Notes under the pieces: model-generated
Seen by the model: only the letters and a program-made list of their open reading frames with translations
Database searches by the model: none
What the model was told of the DNA's origin: nothing
Program-made: the position numbers and the translations under genes
Assembly: GCA_001701105.1 (NCBI GenBank)
Contig: DAAI01000011.1
Span: forward strand, 1,096 to 31,175
Reading direction: 5' to 3'
Length of the DNA: 30,080 nucleotides
DNA from: Bacteroidales bacterium GP1
GTDB taxonomy: Bacteria; Bacteroidota; Bacteroidia; Bacteroidales; Muribaculaceae
Part shown: one piece after another, positions 9,010-17,870 of the stretch
Layout: each line of letters begins with the position of its first letter
Position numbering within the stretch: position 1 is the first letter of the stretch

Positions 9010-9683
9010 TGCGAAGAATTATTCTTATTCTCTCGGCTATCCTAACGATTGCCGGCATCGCGAAAGCACAGACTCATTACAAAGGCCAATATTATATAGG
9101 GGCGCATGGAGGAGTCGACTTATCAAGAGTGTTGTTCACACCAAGTATACAACAAACATTTCAACCGGGAATCAATGCCGGAATTAATTTTAGATACACG
9201 GAAGAAAATCATTTCGCCCTCGTGGCTGAAGCAAACTTTATGCAGGCTGGATGGAAGGAAGATTTTGAAGATGCGCCTTTCAGCTATTCGCGCACCATAG
9301 ATTATATTCAGATTCCGTTCCTTGCGCAGATCTATTTTGGAGGTAGAGGTAAATTTTTTATCAATCTCGGGCCTTCAATCAGCTTCAAGGTGGGTTCGAG
9401 CGTAAATTCAAATTTCGATTACAACAATGTGTCGCAGATACCCGATTTCCCCATTCATAAATACCAGCAATATGCCTATCCGACAAAAGGGGAGATAGAT
9501 TACGGTATCCTTGGAGGAATAGGGGGTGAAATGAGCTTGAATCCGAAAAATTCCATCTATCTGGAAGCACGTTATTATTTTGGCCTGGCGAATGTATTGC
9601 CGACAGGCCGTTCCGACCATTTCAGAGGTTCCAACCCAATGTGTCTCTCTATTTCATTAGGATACTGGTTCAGGCTGAAATAA
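9006..9683 (+). CDS. PorT-like outer-membrane beta-barrel protein
   Basis: A 225-residue protein with a clear signal peptide ending at AKAQ (about 19-22), followed by alternating amphipathic strands of an eight-stranded barrel. Recognisable features are YYIGAHGGVDLS, FRYTEENHFALVAEANF, the IPFLAQIYFG strand and the closing SLGYWF. This pattern fits the porin/PorT-like outer-membrane family of Bacteroidota. Porphyromonas PorT is needed for type IX secretion, but the family is broad and this copy could serve a different role. Its position directly behind a T9SS type B protein and a LysM protein, with a 4-nt overlap, hints at a shared envelope function; this is inference from context. The last residue is Lys, not the aromatic residue typical of many barrel proteins. 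Confidence 0.75.
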   Translation: MMRRIILILSAILTIAGIAKAQTHYKGQYYIGAHGGVDLSRVLFTPSIQQTFQPGINAGINFRYTEENHFALVAEANFMQAGWKEDFEDAPFSYSRTIDYIQIPFLAQIYFGGRGKFFINLGPSISFKVGSSVNSNFDYNNVSQIPDFPIHKYQQYAYPTKGEIDYGILGGIGGEMSLNPKNSIYLEARYYFGLANVLPTGRSDHFRGSNPMCLSISLGYWFRLK

Positions 9684-9765
9684 TCCAAGTAAAAACAGAG
9701 ATTGGGAGACTACTTACCACATACGGATTAATACTAAATCTATTGATCCGGGCGTTTAAATTTGT

Positions 9766-12180
9766 ATGAGATTATTAAGATTGATTACATTCCTGATTAT
9801 GATTTCAGCTGGATGCTATATGAGCGTCCATGCTGATAATGTAAAAATATCAGGACGAGTAATTGATAATGAAGATAAACCGATCGAATTCGGAACAGTA
9901 AGGATAGCCGGAACAGCCATAGGAACAAATACGAATATTAAAGGATATTACCAACTTTCTTTGGCTCAACGTGATACGATAGAAGTAGTATTCAGTTGCG
10001 TCGGCTTTAAGACCATCCAGCATAAACTCATAAATCCTAAAGGAGATCTTACCCTGAATGTAAGGATGTATCCGCTGGATGTAGATTTGAAGGAGTTTGA
10101 AGTTGTGGGATTCCGTAACAATATTAACGGAATGCAGACATTTGATACCGAATCATTCAAACTGTCGCCGGATGTGTCCGGAGGAAGTGTCGAGGCAATG
10201 ATCACAACAATGCCGGGCGTAAATTCATCCAATGAAATGAGTTCGCAATACTCGGTGCGAGGCGGCACATTTGATGAAAATTCTGTCTATATTAACGGGA
10301 TGGAGGTCTATCGTCCGCAACTTGTGAGAAGCGGTCAACAAGAAGGATTAAGTATCATTAATCCTGATCTTGTAGGCAATCTGAAATTTTCTTCGGGAGG
10401 GTTTCCTGCAAGGTATGCGGATAAAATGTCGTCAGCTCTGGATATTACCTATCGTGAACCTGAATCCCTTGAAGGGGCAGTATCGGTAAGTATGATGGGT
10501 GCCTCATTAATGTTCGGCCAAAACAGTGGCAAGTTCTCACAGATTCACGGCGCTAGACTTAAAAAGAATAATTCATTGCTGGCCACGCAAGATACTAAAG
10601 GAGAATACGACCCTTTATATTTTGATTATCAGACAAACATGACTTTCAAACCCAACGATCATTGGAGTGTGAACTTCATGGGTAATATATCATTGAATCA
10701 TTTTAATTTCACACCGGCCAACCGAGAGACTACTTTCGGCACATCGGAGAATGCAAAAAGTTTCAAAGTATATTTTGATGGGGCAGAAAAAGATAAATTC
10801 GAGACATATCTCGGATCATTGAATTTGATATATCGCCACAACAAGGCCACATCATATTCTCTGGGTATCTCAGGATTCCTTTCTAATGAATTTGTAAGTT
10901 ACGACATATCCGGGGAATATTGGCTCGACCAGGCAGGCACAGGCGGTCCGGAAGGAATAGGAGGCGAGCTGGGAGTGGGGAAATACATGGAGCATTCCAG
11001 AAATAGATTAAAGGCTTCGGTATTACAGGCCTCCCTAAGAGGCTCCACAAGATATAAGGCTAATAACTTTTCATATGGAGTGGGATACCAATTGGAAAAA
11101 TTCAGAGACCGCACGAAAGAATGGGAATGGAGAGACTCCGCCGATTATTCACTTCCGCATTTGCCCGATGCATTGCATCTTATATATAATTTATCATCTC
11201 ATAATGATGCAGTCGTTAATAGAGTATCGGCTTATTTTGAAGATGCGTTGTATCTTTCATCCGAAAAATCGTATATGACACTAAATGCGGGAGTACGATT
11301 ATCATATAATTCGTTTAACCGTGAATTCCTGATTTCTCCGAGGGTCAATTTCTCATTCAGTCTTAATAACTTGCCCAACTGGTTATTCCGGCTTGGAACG
11401 GGAATATATTACCAGAGTCCTTTCTATAAAGAATATAGACAGACATATACTGATCCCCTCGGAAATGGTTCGATAATCCTTAATCATAATATTAAATCTC
11501 CAAGGAGCGTACAGCTGATAGCCGGAACTGATTTTACATTTCGTGCGTTGAATCGGCCGTTCAAATTATCGGGAGAGATTTATTATAAGCACTTATCAAG
11601 GTTGATAAGCTATGAATACGATAATCTGAAGATTGTTTACAGCGGAGACAACGACTCAAAGGGATATACAGCGGGACTCGATATGAAGCTATACGGCCAA
11701 TTTGTAGAGGGAAGTGATTCATGGCTAAGTTTTTCCCTGATGAAGACCGAACAGACTTTAAACGGAAAAAAAGTACCATTACCATCAGATCAAAGATACT
11801 CCGTATCTCTATATTTTACAGATTACTTTCCCCGCTTTCCCAAACTGAAGTTCAGTCTGAAGGGAGTTGTGGCAGACGGTTTGACTATGACTCCGCCACA
11901 TACATCTCGAGACATATCATATTTCCGGGCCCCTGCCTACAAGCGTCTTGACATTGGCTTAAGCTGGCAATTCCTCGGAGAACCTACTGATAGGCCAAAT
12001 ACTCATAAATTCTGGCGACATTTCAAAAGCCTGATTCTGGTTTTCGACGTATTTAACCTCCTTGATATAACCAATGTAAGTTCCTATTATTGGGTAACGG
12101 ATGTCAACAATATCCAATATGCCGTTCCCAATTATCTGACGAGACGACAATTCAATCTCCGTCTTTCAATGGAATTTTAA
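9766..12180 (+). CDS. TonB-dependent receptor with N-terminal carboxypeptidase-regulatory-like domain
   Basis: Outer-membrane active transporter of 804 residues. In order: a signal peptide (1-24, ending VHA), a CarboxypepD_reg-like beta-sandwich (about 26-105, starting ISGRVIDNEDKPIEFGTVRI), a plug domain (about 118-220, with SSQYSVRGGTFDENSVYINGMEVY), and a beta-barrel to the C-terminal phenylalanine (RLSMEF), which is the usual assembly signal. It is shorter than SusC proteins (about 1000 residues), has no SusD partner next to it, and resembles siderophore/metal or otherwise unassigned TonB receptors. The substrate cannot be told. It follows the PorT-like gene after 82 bp and precedes hisS by 26 bp. 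A TAAATTTG sequence abuts its ATG but is too close to serve as its promoter. Confidence 0.9.
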   Translation: MRLLRLITFLIMISAGCYMSVHADNVKISGRVIDNEDKPIEFGTVRIAGTAIGTNTNIKGYYQLSLAQRDTIEVVFSCVGFKTIQHKLINPKGDLTLNVRMYPLDVDLKEFEVVGFRNNINGMQTFDTESFKLSPDVSGGSVEAMITTMPGVNSSNEMSSQYSVRGGTFDENSVYINGMEVYRPQLVRSGQQEGLSIINPDLVGNLKFSSGGFPARYADKMSSALDITYREPESLEGAVSVSMMGASLMFGQNSGKFSQIHGARLKKNNSLLATQDTKGEYDPLYFDYQTNMTFKPNDHWSVNFMGNISLNHFNFTPANRETTFGTSENAKSFKVYFDGAEKDKFETYLGSLNLIYRHNKATSYSLGISGFLSNEFVSYDISGEYWLDQAGTGGPEGIGGELGVGKYMEHSRNRLKASVLQASLRGSTRYKANNFSYGVGYQLEKFRDRTKEWEWRDSADYSLPHLPDALHLIYNLSSHNDAVVNRVSAYFEDALYLSSEKSYMTLNAGVRLSYNSFNREFLISPRVNFSFSLNNLPNWLFRLGTGIYYQSPFYKEYRQTYTDPLGNGSIILNHNIKSPRSVQLIAGTDFTFRALNRPFKLSGEIYYKHLSRLISYEYDNLKIVYSGDNDSKGYTAGLDMKLYGQFVEGSDSWLSFSLMKTEQTLNGKKVPLPSDQRYSVSLYFTDYFPRFPKLKFSLKGVVADGLTMTPPHTSRDISYFRAPAYKRLDIGLSWQFLGEPTDRPNTHKFWRHFKSLILVFDVFNLLDITNVSSYYWVTDVNNIQYAVPNYLTRRQFNLRLSMEF

Positions 12181-12206
12181 CAATAAGTAATAAAGAACAT
12201 CTAAAT

Positions 12207-13571
12207 ATGGCAACAAAACCAGCGATTCCCAAAGGCACACGCGACTTCTCACCCATAGAGATGGCTCGCCGTAATTATATCTTCGACATCATTAAGCATC
12301 AGTTTTACCTATTTGGCTATAAGCAGATAGAAACTCCAGCCATGGAAAATCTATCTACCTTAATGGGCAAATATGGAGAAGAGGGCGATAAACTCCTCTT
12401 CAAGATTCTTAATTCAGGCGACTGGCTTAAGAACATAGATGACAATGCGCTTGAAGGACGGGATGCTGTGAAACTGACATCGAAAGTGGCGGAAAAAGGA
12501 TTACGTTATGACCTTACAGTCCCTTTTGCAAGATTCGTGGTTCAGCACCGCAACGACCTTCAAATGCCTTTTAAAAGGAGTCAGATCCAGCCGGTATGGC
12601 GAGCCGACCGGCCTCAAAAAGGCAGATACCGCGAGTTCTATCAATGCGATGCCGATGTTGTTGGGTCCGACTCACTAAATAATGAAATTGAATTGCTTCA
12701 GCTCATTGATGCCGTATTCACGGATCTGAACATCAGTGTTACAATAAAACTCAACAACCGTAAGATTCTTGCCGGTGTTGCTGAGAGTATCGGTGCGGCA
12801 GATAAAATTATAGAAATTACTGTTGCCATTGACAAAATCGATAAGATTGGTATCGATAATGTGAATGCTGAACTCCGGGAAAATGGTATTCCCGATGCAT
12901 CTATTGCAAAATTGCAACCGATATTGACCTTATCGGGCAGCAATAATGAGAAGCTGACGGTAATATCTGAAATCCTCCAGGAAAGTGAGGAAGGAAAAAG
13001 AGGCATTGCCGAGATGCGCGAAGTGTTGGATGGAATTGAGGCATTAGGGCACAATACAACAATAGAAGTCGATCTATCTCTCGCCAGAGGATTGAATTAT
13101 TATACCGGCACAATCCTCGAAGTCAAGGCTAATGATGTACAGATTGGCAGTATTACAGGAGGCGGCCGATATGATAATCTCACGGGAGTGTTCGGAATGC
13201 CCGGCCTATCCGGAGTCGGAATATCATTCGGTGCCGATCGGATTTATGATGTGATGAACCAACTTTCTCTCTTTCCAGCCGAAGTTGAATCTTCAGTAAA
13301 AATAATGTTTATCAACTTCGGTGAGAGAGAAGCCCGGATGGCCATGAAATATGTAAAGATGTTGCGGTCTGCCGGAATTGCCTCTCAACTATATCCCGAT
13401 TCCTCAAAACTTAAGAAACAAATGTCGTTGGCCGATGCAGATAAAGTCCCGTATGTGGCCTTTGTCGGTGAGGAAGAGCTTGCAGACGGCTTGATCGTAC
13501 TCAAGGAGATGGCATCGGGCAATCAGGAACGACTCTCAATCGAAGATATTATAAAGAAATTATCCGTCTGA
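12207..13571 (+). CDS. hisS: Histidine--tRNA ligase
   Basis: Cytosolic class II aminoacyl-tRNA synthetase that charges tRNA-His. The ATG at 12207 gives 454 residues starting MATKPAIPKGTRDF, which matches the family start. The frame is open further upstream, but that part lies inside the TonB receptor gene. Motif 2 is near 124-153 (RSQIQPVWRADRPQKGRYRE). The histidine-specific motif LARGLNYYTG is at 292-301 and motif 3 (GVGISFGADRIYDV) near 336-349. A C-terminal anticodon-binding domain (about 363-454) follows. All catalytic segments look intact. It lies 26 bp after the TonB receptor and 17 bp before the next gene, so it is likely part of a longer transcript. Confidence 0.96.
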   Translation: MATKPAIPKGTRDFSPIEMARRNYIFDIIKHQFYLFGYKQIETPAMENLSTLMGKYGEEGDKLLFKILNSGDWLKNIDDNALEGRDAVKLTSKVAEKGLRYDLTVPFARFVVQHRNDLQMPFKRSQIQPVWRADRPQKGRYREFYQCDADVVGSDSLNNEIELLQLIDAVFTDLNISVTIKLNNRKILAGVAESIGAADKIIEITVAIDKIDKIGIDNVNAELRENGIPDASIAKLQPILTLSGSNNEKLTVISEILQESEEGKRGIAEMREVLDGIEALGHNTTIEVDLSLARGLNYYTGTILEVKANDVQIGSITGGGRYDNLTGVFGMPGLSGVGISFGADRIYDVMNQLSLFPAEVESSVKIMFINFGEREARMAMKYVKMLRSAGIASQLYPDSSKLKKQMSLADADKVPYVAFVGEEELADGLIVLKEMASGNQERLSIEDIIKKLSV

Positions 13572-13588
13572 CTAAACATCATATTGTC

Positions 13589-14794
13589 ATGGAAGCAATC
13601 ACTCTGCGGGAGTTTGAAATCCGGCAACCTTACTTTCCGGAAAAATCATCTACGTCCGACTTTTATCTTGATATAGCCAATAAATTACTTGACGAGGCGA
13701 ATAAAACCGAGTTTGGCAAAAGTTTACCTGCAGGTATAACCCGGCATCTGGCCCTTACATTAACCGGATATTATCAGGATATAATATCAGACATGGGTCT
13801 ATGGCGGTCGTTCATAAATGCTAATAGATTGCTTCACGGCTATACCGTTCCTTTCCACAATATTAATGATGACTATGTGGATTATGAACTTAATCTGGAA
13901 GATGTAAGATTCATCGCATGGTATGATATCGCCATGATGGATCTTGAAAGACGCGACCTCTATCCTCTCGACAAAAGACTGATGGAGATGGCAGATACCC
14001 TTTATAAGATCTTGGATGATAACTATAATGAAGCGCCTGTGCCGGATAAATATAACATAGTCCAAGGTCTGGACCTTAACGATCCTGACGATAAGCTGAA
14101 TATTTACCATCTTGGTCACTGGCTGTTCAATAGCAGCTGGTTGTTGACACCTGCGTTTGCACTTACATTATCGACAATCATTAATGCTCCGGAAATACAG
14201 GCAGATCCTGATGGACCCGTACTCTCCACCCGGCTTGAGGAAGCTATTCTGGAACTTCCAACGGGTCCGCTGGCCCTATTTGTCAATGAATGGGTATATT
14301 TACTCATTACCGGAAAGATGATGAGAATCCCTTCTCCGGAAGAATCGGCTGCAGAACATCCCTATTACGAAAAATTTACTAAAGCCACCGGAGGCCGAGA
14401 AATTGCATTTTTCCCAGACTATGAATCCCTCAATAATTTCTTAATCTCCGCAATGGGCTGGAATGCCGGTGAAGAACATCTTCCTCAGATGAAGAAAGAA
14501 AAGGATTTCGTTCTTCTTGTGAATAAGCACAAAGGGATGTTGCTGGCAAAAAATATTGCCCGCTGTCTGAAAAGCCCGGAGAATCCATTATATAATAAGG
14601 AATACGCGGAAACCCATGCTTTTGAGCTGCTTACGGTCCGTGGACTTTGTCCGGCCGATCTATTGACATATATATATGCCAATAATATGTTACCAGATGC
14701 CGCATTCCCCGGTACGCACGACAAAACAATCGTTCAACTGCATCACGATTTCATTGAGAGATGTTATCTTCAACAATACTATAGAGGCGATTAA
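13589..14794 (+). CDS. Uncharacterised protein, probable DUF3843 family
   Basis: A 401-residue soluble-looking protein with no signal peptide or membrane segment. It is mostly helical by composition and rich in Leu, Asp, Tyr and Asn. I recall similar Bacteroidales proteins under the name DUF3843, of about this length, with no known function; the family assignment is from memory and is not certain. Notable segments are LTGYYQDIISDMGLWRSF (about 57-74), an acidic DVRFIAWYDIAMMDLERRD (about 109-127) and HLGHWLFNSSWLL near 173-185. No nucleotide-binding or catalytic motif is evident. It starts 17 bp after hisS and was probably co-transcribed with it. A new promoter box follows before the next gene. 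Confidence 0.7.
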   Translation: MEAITLREFEIRQPYFPEKSSTSDFYLDIANKLLDEANKTEFGKSLPAGITRHLALTLTGYYQDIISDMGLWRSFINANRLLHGYTVPFHNINDDYVDYELNLEDVRFIAWYDIAMMDLERRDLYPLDKRLMEMADTLYKILDDNYNEAPVPDKYNIVQGLDLNDPDDKLNIYHLGHWLFNSSWLLTPAFALTLSTIINAPEIQADPDGPVLSTRLEEAILELPTGPLALFVNEWVYLLITGKMMRIPSPEESAAEHPYYEKFTKATGGREIAFFPDYESLNNFLISAMGWNAGEEHLPQMKKEKDFVLLVNKHKGMLLAKNIARCLKSPENPLYNKEYAETHAFELLTVRGLCPADLLTYIYANNMLPDAAFPGTHDKTIVQLHHDFIERCYLQQYYRGD

Positions 14795-14856
14795 ACCAAT
14801 TGATAGAAATTTCGTCTATATTATTAGAAATAATTCTAAATGTGGGAAAAATTTCT

Positions 14857-14864
14857 TAACTTTG
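14857..14864 (+). promoter_or_regulatory. Probable -7 promoter box (TAACTTTG)
   Basis: TAACTTTG matches TAnnTTTG and lies 29 bp before the ATG at 14893, in the 98-bp gap after the DUF3843-like gene. It would start transcription near 14871, giving a leader of about 20 nt. No convincing -33 TTTG is present at 19-21 bp upstream. Confidence 0.5.
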
Positions 14865-14892
14865 TGTAATAATCTTCCAAACCTTCAAGGCG

Positions 14893-16098
14893 ATGAAAAA
14901 GATATTATTGACACTTGGTGTCCTCTTAATGATCAATCCTGTGATATGGGGGCAGGATGATGACATATATTACAATCCTAAAAAAGACAACGGGGTTGTA
15001 AAAAAGCAGAAAAAGCAAAAGCAGCAATCCTATTATATCGAAGACTTCAGCAATATCGATGTTGATGAATATAATCGTAGGGGAGAAGCCTACTATGCTA
15101 CCCCTGTGGATACGATAGGGACGCGGGTTCAGACAGATCAAGATTTTGTGTATACCCAGCAGATACAAAAGTATTATAATCCTACCATCGTGCTTGATAA
15201 CGCAAATCTGCTCCAGGACGTATTGAACAATTCATATGGCAATGTGGAGGTAGTGATTAATAATAACGGCTATCCGATATTCACGCCCAATTATTATTAT
15301 TACAGTTATACTCCGTCATATGTCTACGGTCCGCGCTTCAACTGGAGTCTAAGCTGGGACTGGGGATGGAACTGGTATCTTGGCCCGTTTAGCTGGAGCG
15401 GAGCATGGGGCCCGGCGTGGGCGTCAAGCTCATGGTATAATCCGTGGTATGGTCCCGGCTATAATTGGGGCTGGGGTCCTTCCTGGGGTTGGGGCCCCTC
15501 GTGGAGCTGGGGACCCGGATGGGGTGGCCCGCATTATGCTCATAATTATCCACGCAATCCCCACGCAGGCCGTCCGGCATCAGCAGGAGCAGGCTGGGGC
15601 AGCCATCAGCGGCCTGGAGCCGGTAATTATAATGGAGGCCACGGTCATGGCAGCAACAGCGGCGGATATTATTCTCCTTCACGTCCGGGAAATTCTAATT
15701 CCGGCAGAGTGAATTATGCCGGTAATAGAAGAGGATATACTCAATCTTCTCAGGCATCTGCAGGTAGCGGATCAGTAAGAAGTGAAGCCGGCAACAGACA
15801 TACCACCACATCAAAGGAGACATTAAGCGGAGCAAGTTCAGGCAATCGGAGATCGTATGGAACCTCGACGACATCAACTCAACGAAACTCCGGCACATCT
15901 ACCAACAGAAGTATGACAAGCGGATCATCTCGCAATCGTACCTCAAGCAATTACACCAACTCCTCTAATAACTACTCCAACCAGAGATCGAGCAGCTATT
16001 CAAATTCCAGCCGCTCATCATCAGGCGGGTCAAGCCGCTCTTACAGCAGCGGCGGCAGTCGTTCAAGTGGTGGAGGTGGTGGTAGTCACCGAAGATGA
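14893..16098 (+). CDS. Secreted low-complexity protein, Trp/Gly/Tyr-rich then Ser/Gly/Asn/Arg-rich
   Basis: A 401-residue product with a signal peptide (MKKILLTLGVLLMINPVIWG, 1-20). A Lys/Gln-rich segment (35-45) and a moderately complex part (46-125) follow. Next is an aromatic stretch (about 130-213) with repeating WGWGP / SWSWGPGW units, where Trp, Gly, Tyr and Pro dominate. The remaining 185 residues are almost only Ser, Gly, Asn, Arg, Thr and Tyr, ending in a Gly-run and SHRR. I recognise no enzyme domain. Related low-complexity exported proteins occur in Bacteroidales without known function. The composition suggests an adhesive, fibre-forming or surface-coating protein, but that is inference. 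Base composition in the aromatic part is much more G/C-rich than in neighbouring genes because of the Trp/Gly/Pro codons. Confidence 0.75.
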   Translation: MKKILLTLGVLLMINPVIWGQDDDIYYNPKKDNGVVKKQKKQKQQSYYIEDFSNIDVDEYNRRGEAYYATPVDTIGTRVQTDQDFVYTQQIQKYYNPTIVLDNANLLQDVLNNSYGNVEVVINNNGYPIFTPNYYYYSYTPSYVYGPRFNWSLSWDWGWNWYLGPFSWSGAWGPAWASSSWYNPWYGPGYNWGWGPSWGWGPSWSWGPGWGGPHYAHNYPRNPHAGRPASAGAGWGSHQRPGAGNYNGGHGHGSNSGGYYSPSRPGNSNSGRVNYAGNRRGYTQSSQASAGSGSVRSEAGNRHTTTSKETLSGASSGNRRSYGTSTTSTQRNSGTSTNRSMTSGSSRNRTSSNYTNSSNNYSNQRSSSYSNSSRSSSGGSSRSYSSGGSRSSGGGGGSHRR

Positions 16099-16109
16099 TA
16101 ATAGTAGCA

Positions 16110-16137
16110 GACTCCTTGATTTTGCAATCAGGGAGTC
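16110..16137 (+). terminator. Hairpin terminator after the low-complexity secreted gene
   Basis: A 12-bp stem (16110-16121 with 16126-16137, one G-U pair) with loop TTGC begins 12 bp after the stop codon. The downstream sequence is T/A-rich but lacks a clean T-run, so termination strength is uncertain. Confidence 0.6.
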
Positions 16138-16196
16138 GTTAATATTAAATTCTTTAATAAAAATGAATGTATATTCAATGTTATAGAAATTTCATA

Positions 16197-17870
16197 ATGA
16201 AAAAAGCAATCCTACTAACCATATCTTTATTGTCTGTTTCAGCAGTTATGGGGCAAAGCCCAATGGAAGCCTATCAGGCCTCGGAATCTAATCTGGCAGG
16301 AACAGCGAGATATATGTCAATGGCCGGAGCATTCGGGGCTCTCGGCGCCGACCTCTCGGCAATATCTTCTAATCCGGGTGGTATAGGAGTGTATCGTAGC
16401 AGCGATTTCGGATTCACTCTCGGATTGGATTTCCAAAATGTGTCTTCAAATTATGAAGGATATAAAACGAATATGAGTAATACCCGTTTCAATATCAATA
16501 ATATTGGAATCGTGGGTACGATGCGGTTCAATGGTGCTTTGCAAAACCTGAATGTCGGCTTTACCTACAACCGTGCCGGCAATTTCAATCGTTCATATTC
16601 CGGGCGGGTACCAAAATTGAAAACCTCTCTATCCAACTATATTGCCGGAATTGCAAATAATTATGACCTAACCGAAAATGATGTGAAGACATCCGACCGG
16701 CGCGATCCTTATAATCCGGGTTTTGGAGAACCCTATGTGCCATGGAGCGCAATATTGGGATATGACTCCTATCTTATAGACCCTGTAATAGGACCTAACG
16801 GCACTACGGAATGGTACGGCCAGTTTGGTGAAGGAACTTCGGGAAACGGCTATTACAATGTCCGGGAACGTGGAGGGATCGACGAATATAATATTCTGAT
16901 AGGTGGTAATTTCTCCAACAAAGTGTATTGGGGAATGAATTTCAGCATAAAGGATTTATATTACAGTATAAATTCAATATGGGGTGAAAATCTCGAGAAT
17001 GCCTATGTTTTCGATCCGAATGTCGGTAGGACCTATCAGCAGCGTGCCAATTGGAGTATGGACAACCTCTATTCTGTAAACGGCACCGGATTCAGCTATC
17101 AGCTCGGTGTAATTGTTAAGCCGATTCAGGAATTACGCCTCGGGTTCGCTTTCCATACTCCTACATATTATAATCTGACAGAAAACTATGCACCGGAATA
17201 TGTGGATTACAATTATCCCGATTTTAAGATGGTTGACAACCCGGATGACCAGATTGATGGTACTGGATATGCTGTAACCAATAATGAAGAGGGGAGTTCT
17301 AATTATATCCATTTCAGATCGCCATGGAAATTGGTTGCCAGCATTGCAGGAGTAATAGGATCCAATGCCATCATCTCTATGGACTATGAATGGAACGGAT
17401 ATAAAAAGATGTCGTATGAAGAAAATTATAACGACTTCACAGATAGCAATTGGAGTGGCCAGCCGACGGCTATTGAAGCTACAAATAATATGATTCGCGA
17501 CATCTACAAAAACACTTCCACAATCAGAATCGGAGCTGAATACCGCATTATCCCAAGTGTTAGCATACGTGCCGGATACAGTTATTCGGTATCTCCGGTC
17601 ACCAATAGAGCCCGCAATAATACAGCCAATATACCGACATACGGAACTCTTTCCAGCTTCCGCCTCAATAACGACACTCAGTATGTGACCTGCGGTATAG
17701 GTTATCGATTTAGCGGATTCTATGTAGATGCTGCATATATATGGAAACACATGACTGCCGATTATTATCCTTTCAGTCCTGATCCATATAACGTAGCTGC
17801 AACTGCTATGATTCCTAAGCTGACTTTCAATAATTCTCAGGTGATTCTTTCCTTAGGTTATAAATTCTGA
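16197..17870 (+). CDS. OMPP1/FadL-like outer-membrane protein
   Basis: A predicted outer-membrane beta-barrel of 557 residues from ATG 16197. The open frame extends 30 bp upstream to another ATG, but only the internal one gives a normal signal peptide (MKKAILLTISLLSVSAVMGQ). The mature start has the OMPP1/FadL hallmark: ARYMSMAGAFGALGADLSAISSNPGGIGVYRSSDFGFTL, with the NPGG motif near 60-63. Long stretches of alternating residues and a closing Phe (SLGYKF) fit a barrel. Bacteroidota members are often labelled hemin receptor or hydrophobic-compound transport protein, but the substrate here is unknown. Its stop codon overlaps the ATG of the following ABC ATPase by one base (TGATG). Confidence 0.85.
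   Translation: MKKAILLTISLLSVSAVMGQSPMEAYQASESNLAGTARYMSMAGAFGALGADLSAISSNPGGIGVYRSSDFGFTLGLDFQNVSSNYEGYKTNMSNTRFNINNIGIVGTMRFNGALQNLNVGFTYNRAGNFNRSYSGRVPKLKTSLSNYIAGIANNYDLTENDVKTSDRRDPYNPGFGEPYVPWSAILGYDSYLIDPVIGPNGTTEWYGQFGEGTSGNGYYNVRERGGIDEYNILIGGNFSNKVYWGMNFSIKDLYYSINSIWGENLENAYVFDPNVGRTYQQRANWSMDNLYSVNGTGFSYQLGVIVKPIQELRLGFAFHTPTYYNLTENYAPEYVDYNYPDFKMVDNPDDQIDGTGYAVTNNEEGSSNYIHFRSPWKLVASIAGVIGSNAIISMDYEWNGYKKMSYEENYNDFTDSNWSGQPTAIEATNNMIRDIYKNTSTIRIGAEYRIIPSVSIRAGYSYSVSPVTNRARNNTANIPTYGTLSSFRLNNDTQYVTCGIGYRFSGFYVDAAYIWKHMTADYYPFSPDPYNVAATAMIPKLTFNNSQVILSLGYKF

Noticed and set aside
9757..9764. TAAATTTG promoter-like box before the TonB receptor
   Set aside because: It ends one base before the ATG, so transcription would begin inside the coding region; no alternative start keeps the signal peptide.
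12090..12206. Upstream extension of hisS
   Set aside because: It overlaps the TonB receptor gene in another frame and is absent from the family; ATG 12207 gives the standard N-terminus.
15380..15712. 110-residue plus-strand frame within the Trp/Gly-rich gene
   Set aside because: It is an alternate-frame by-product of GC-rich repetitive codons and has no start context.
15800..16090. Tandem DNA repeat in the Ser/Gly-rich coding end
   Set aside because: The repetition is in amino-acid composition only; codons vary and no constant repeat unit is present.
17133..17750. 205-residue minus-strand open frame opposite the OMPP1-like gene
   Set aside because: Antisense to a clear coding sequence, rich in Cys/Ile/Val as expected for a shadow, with no promoter or family match.
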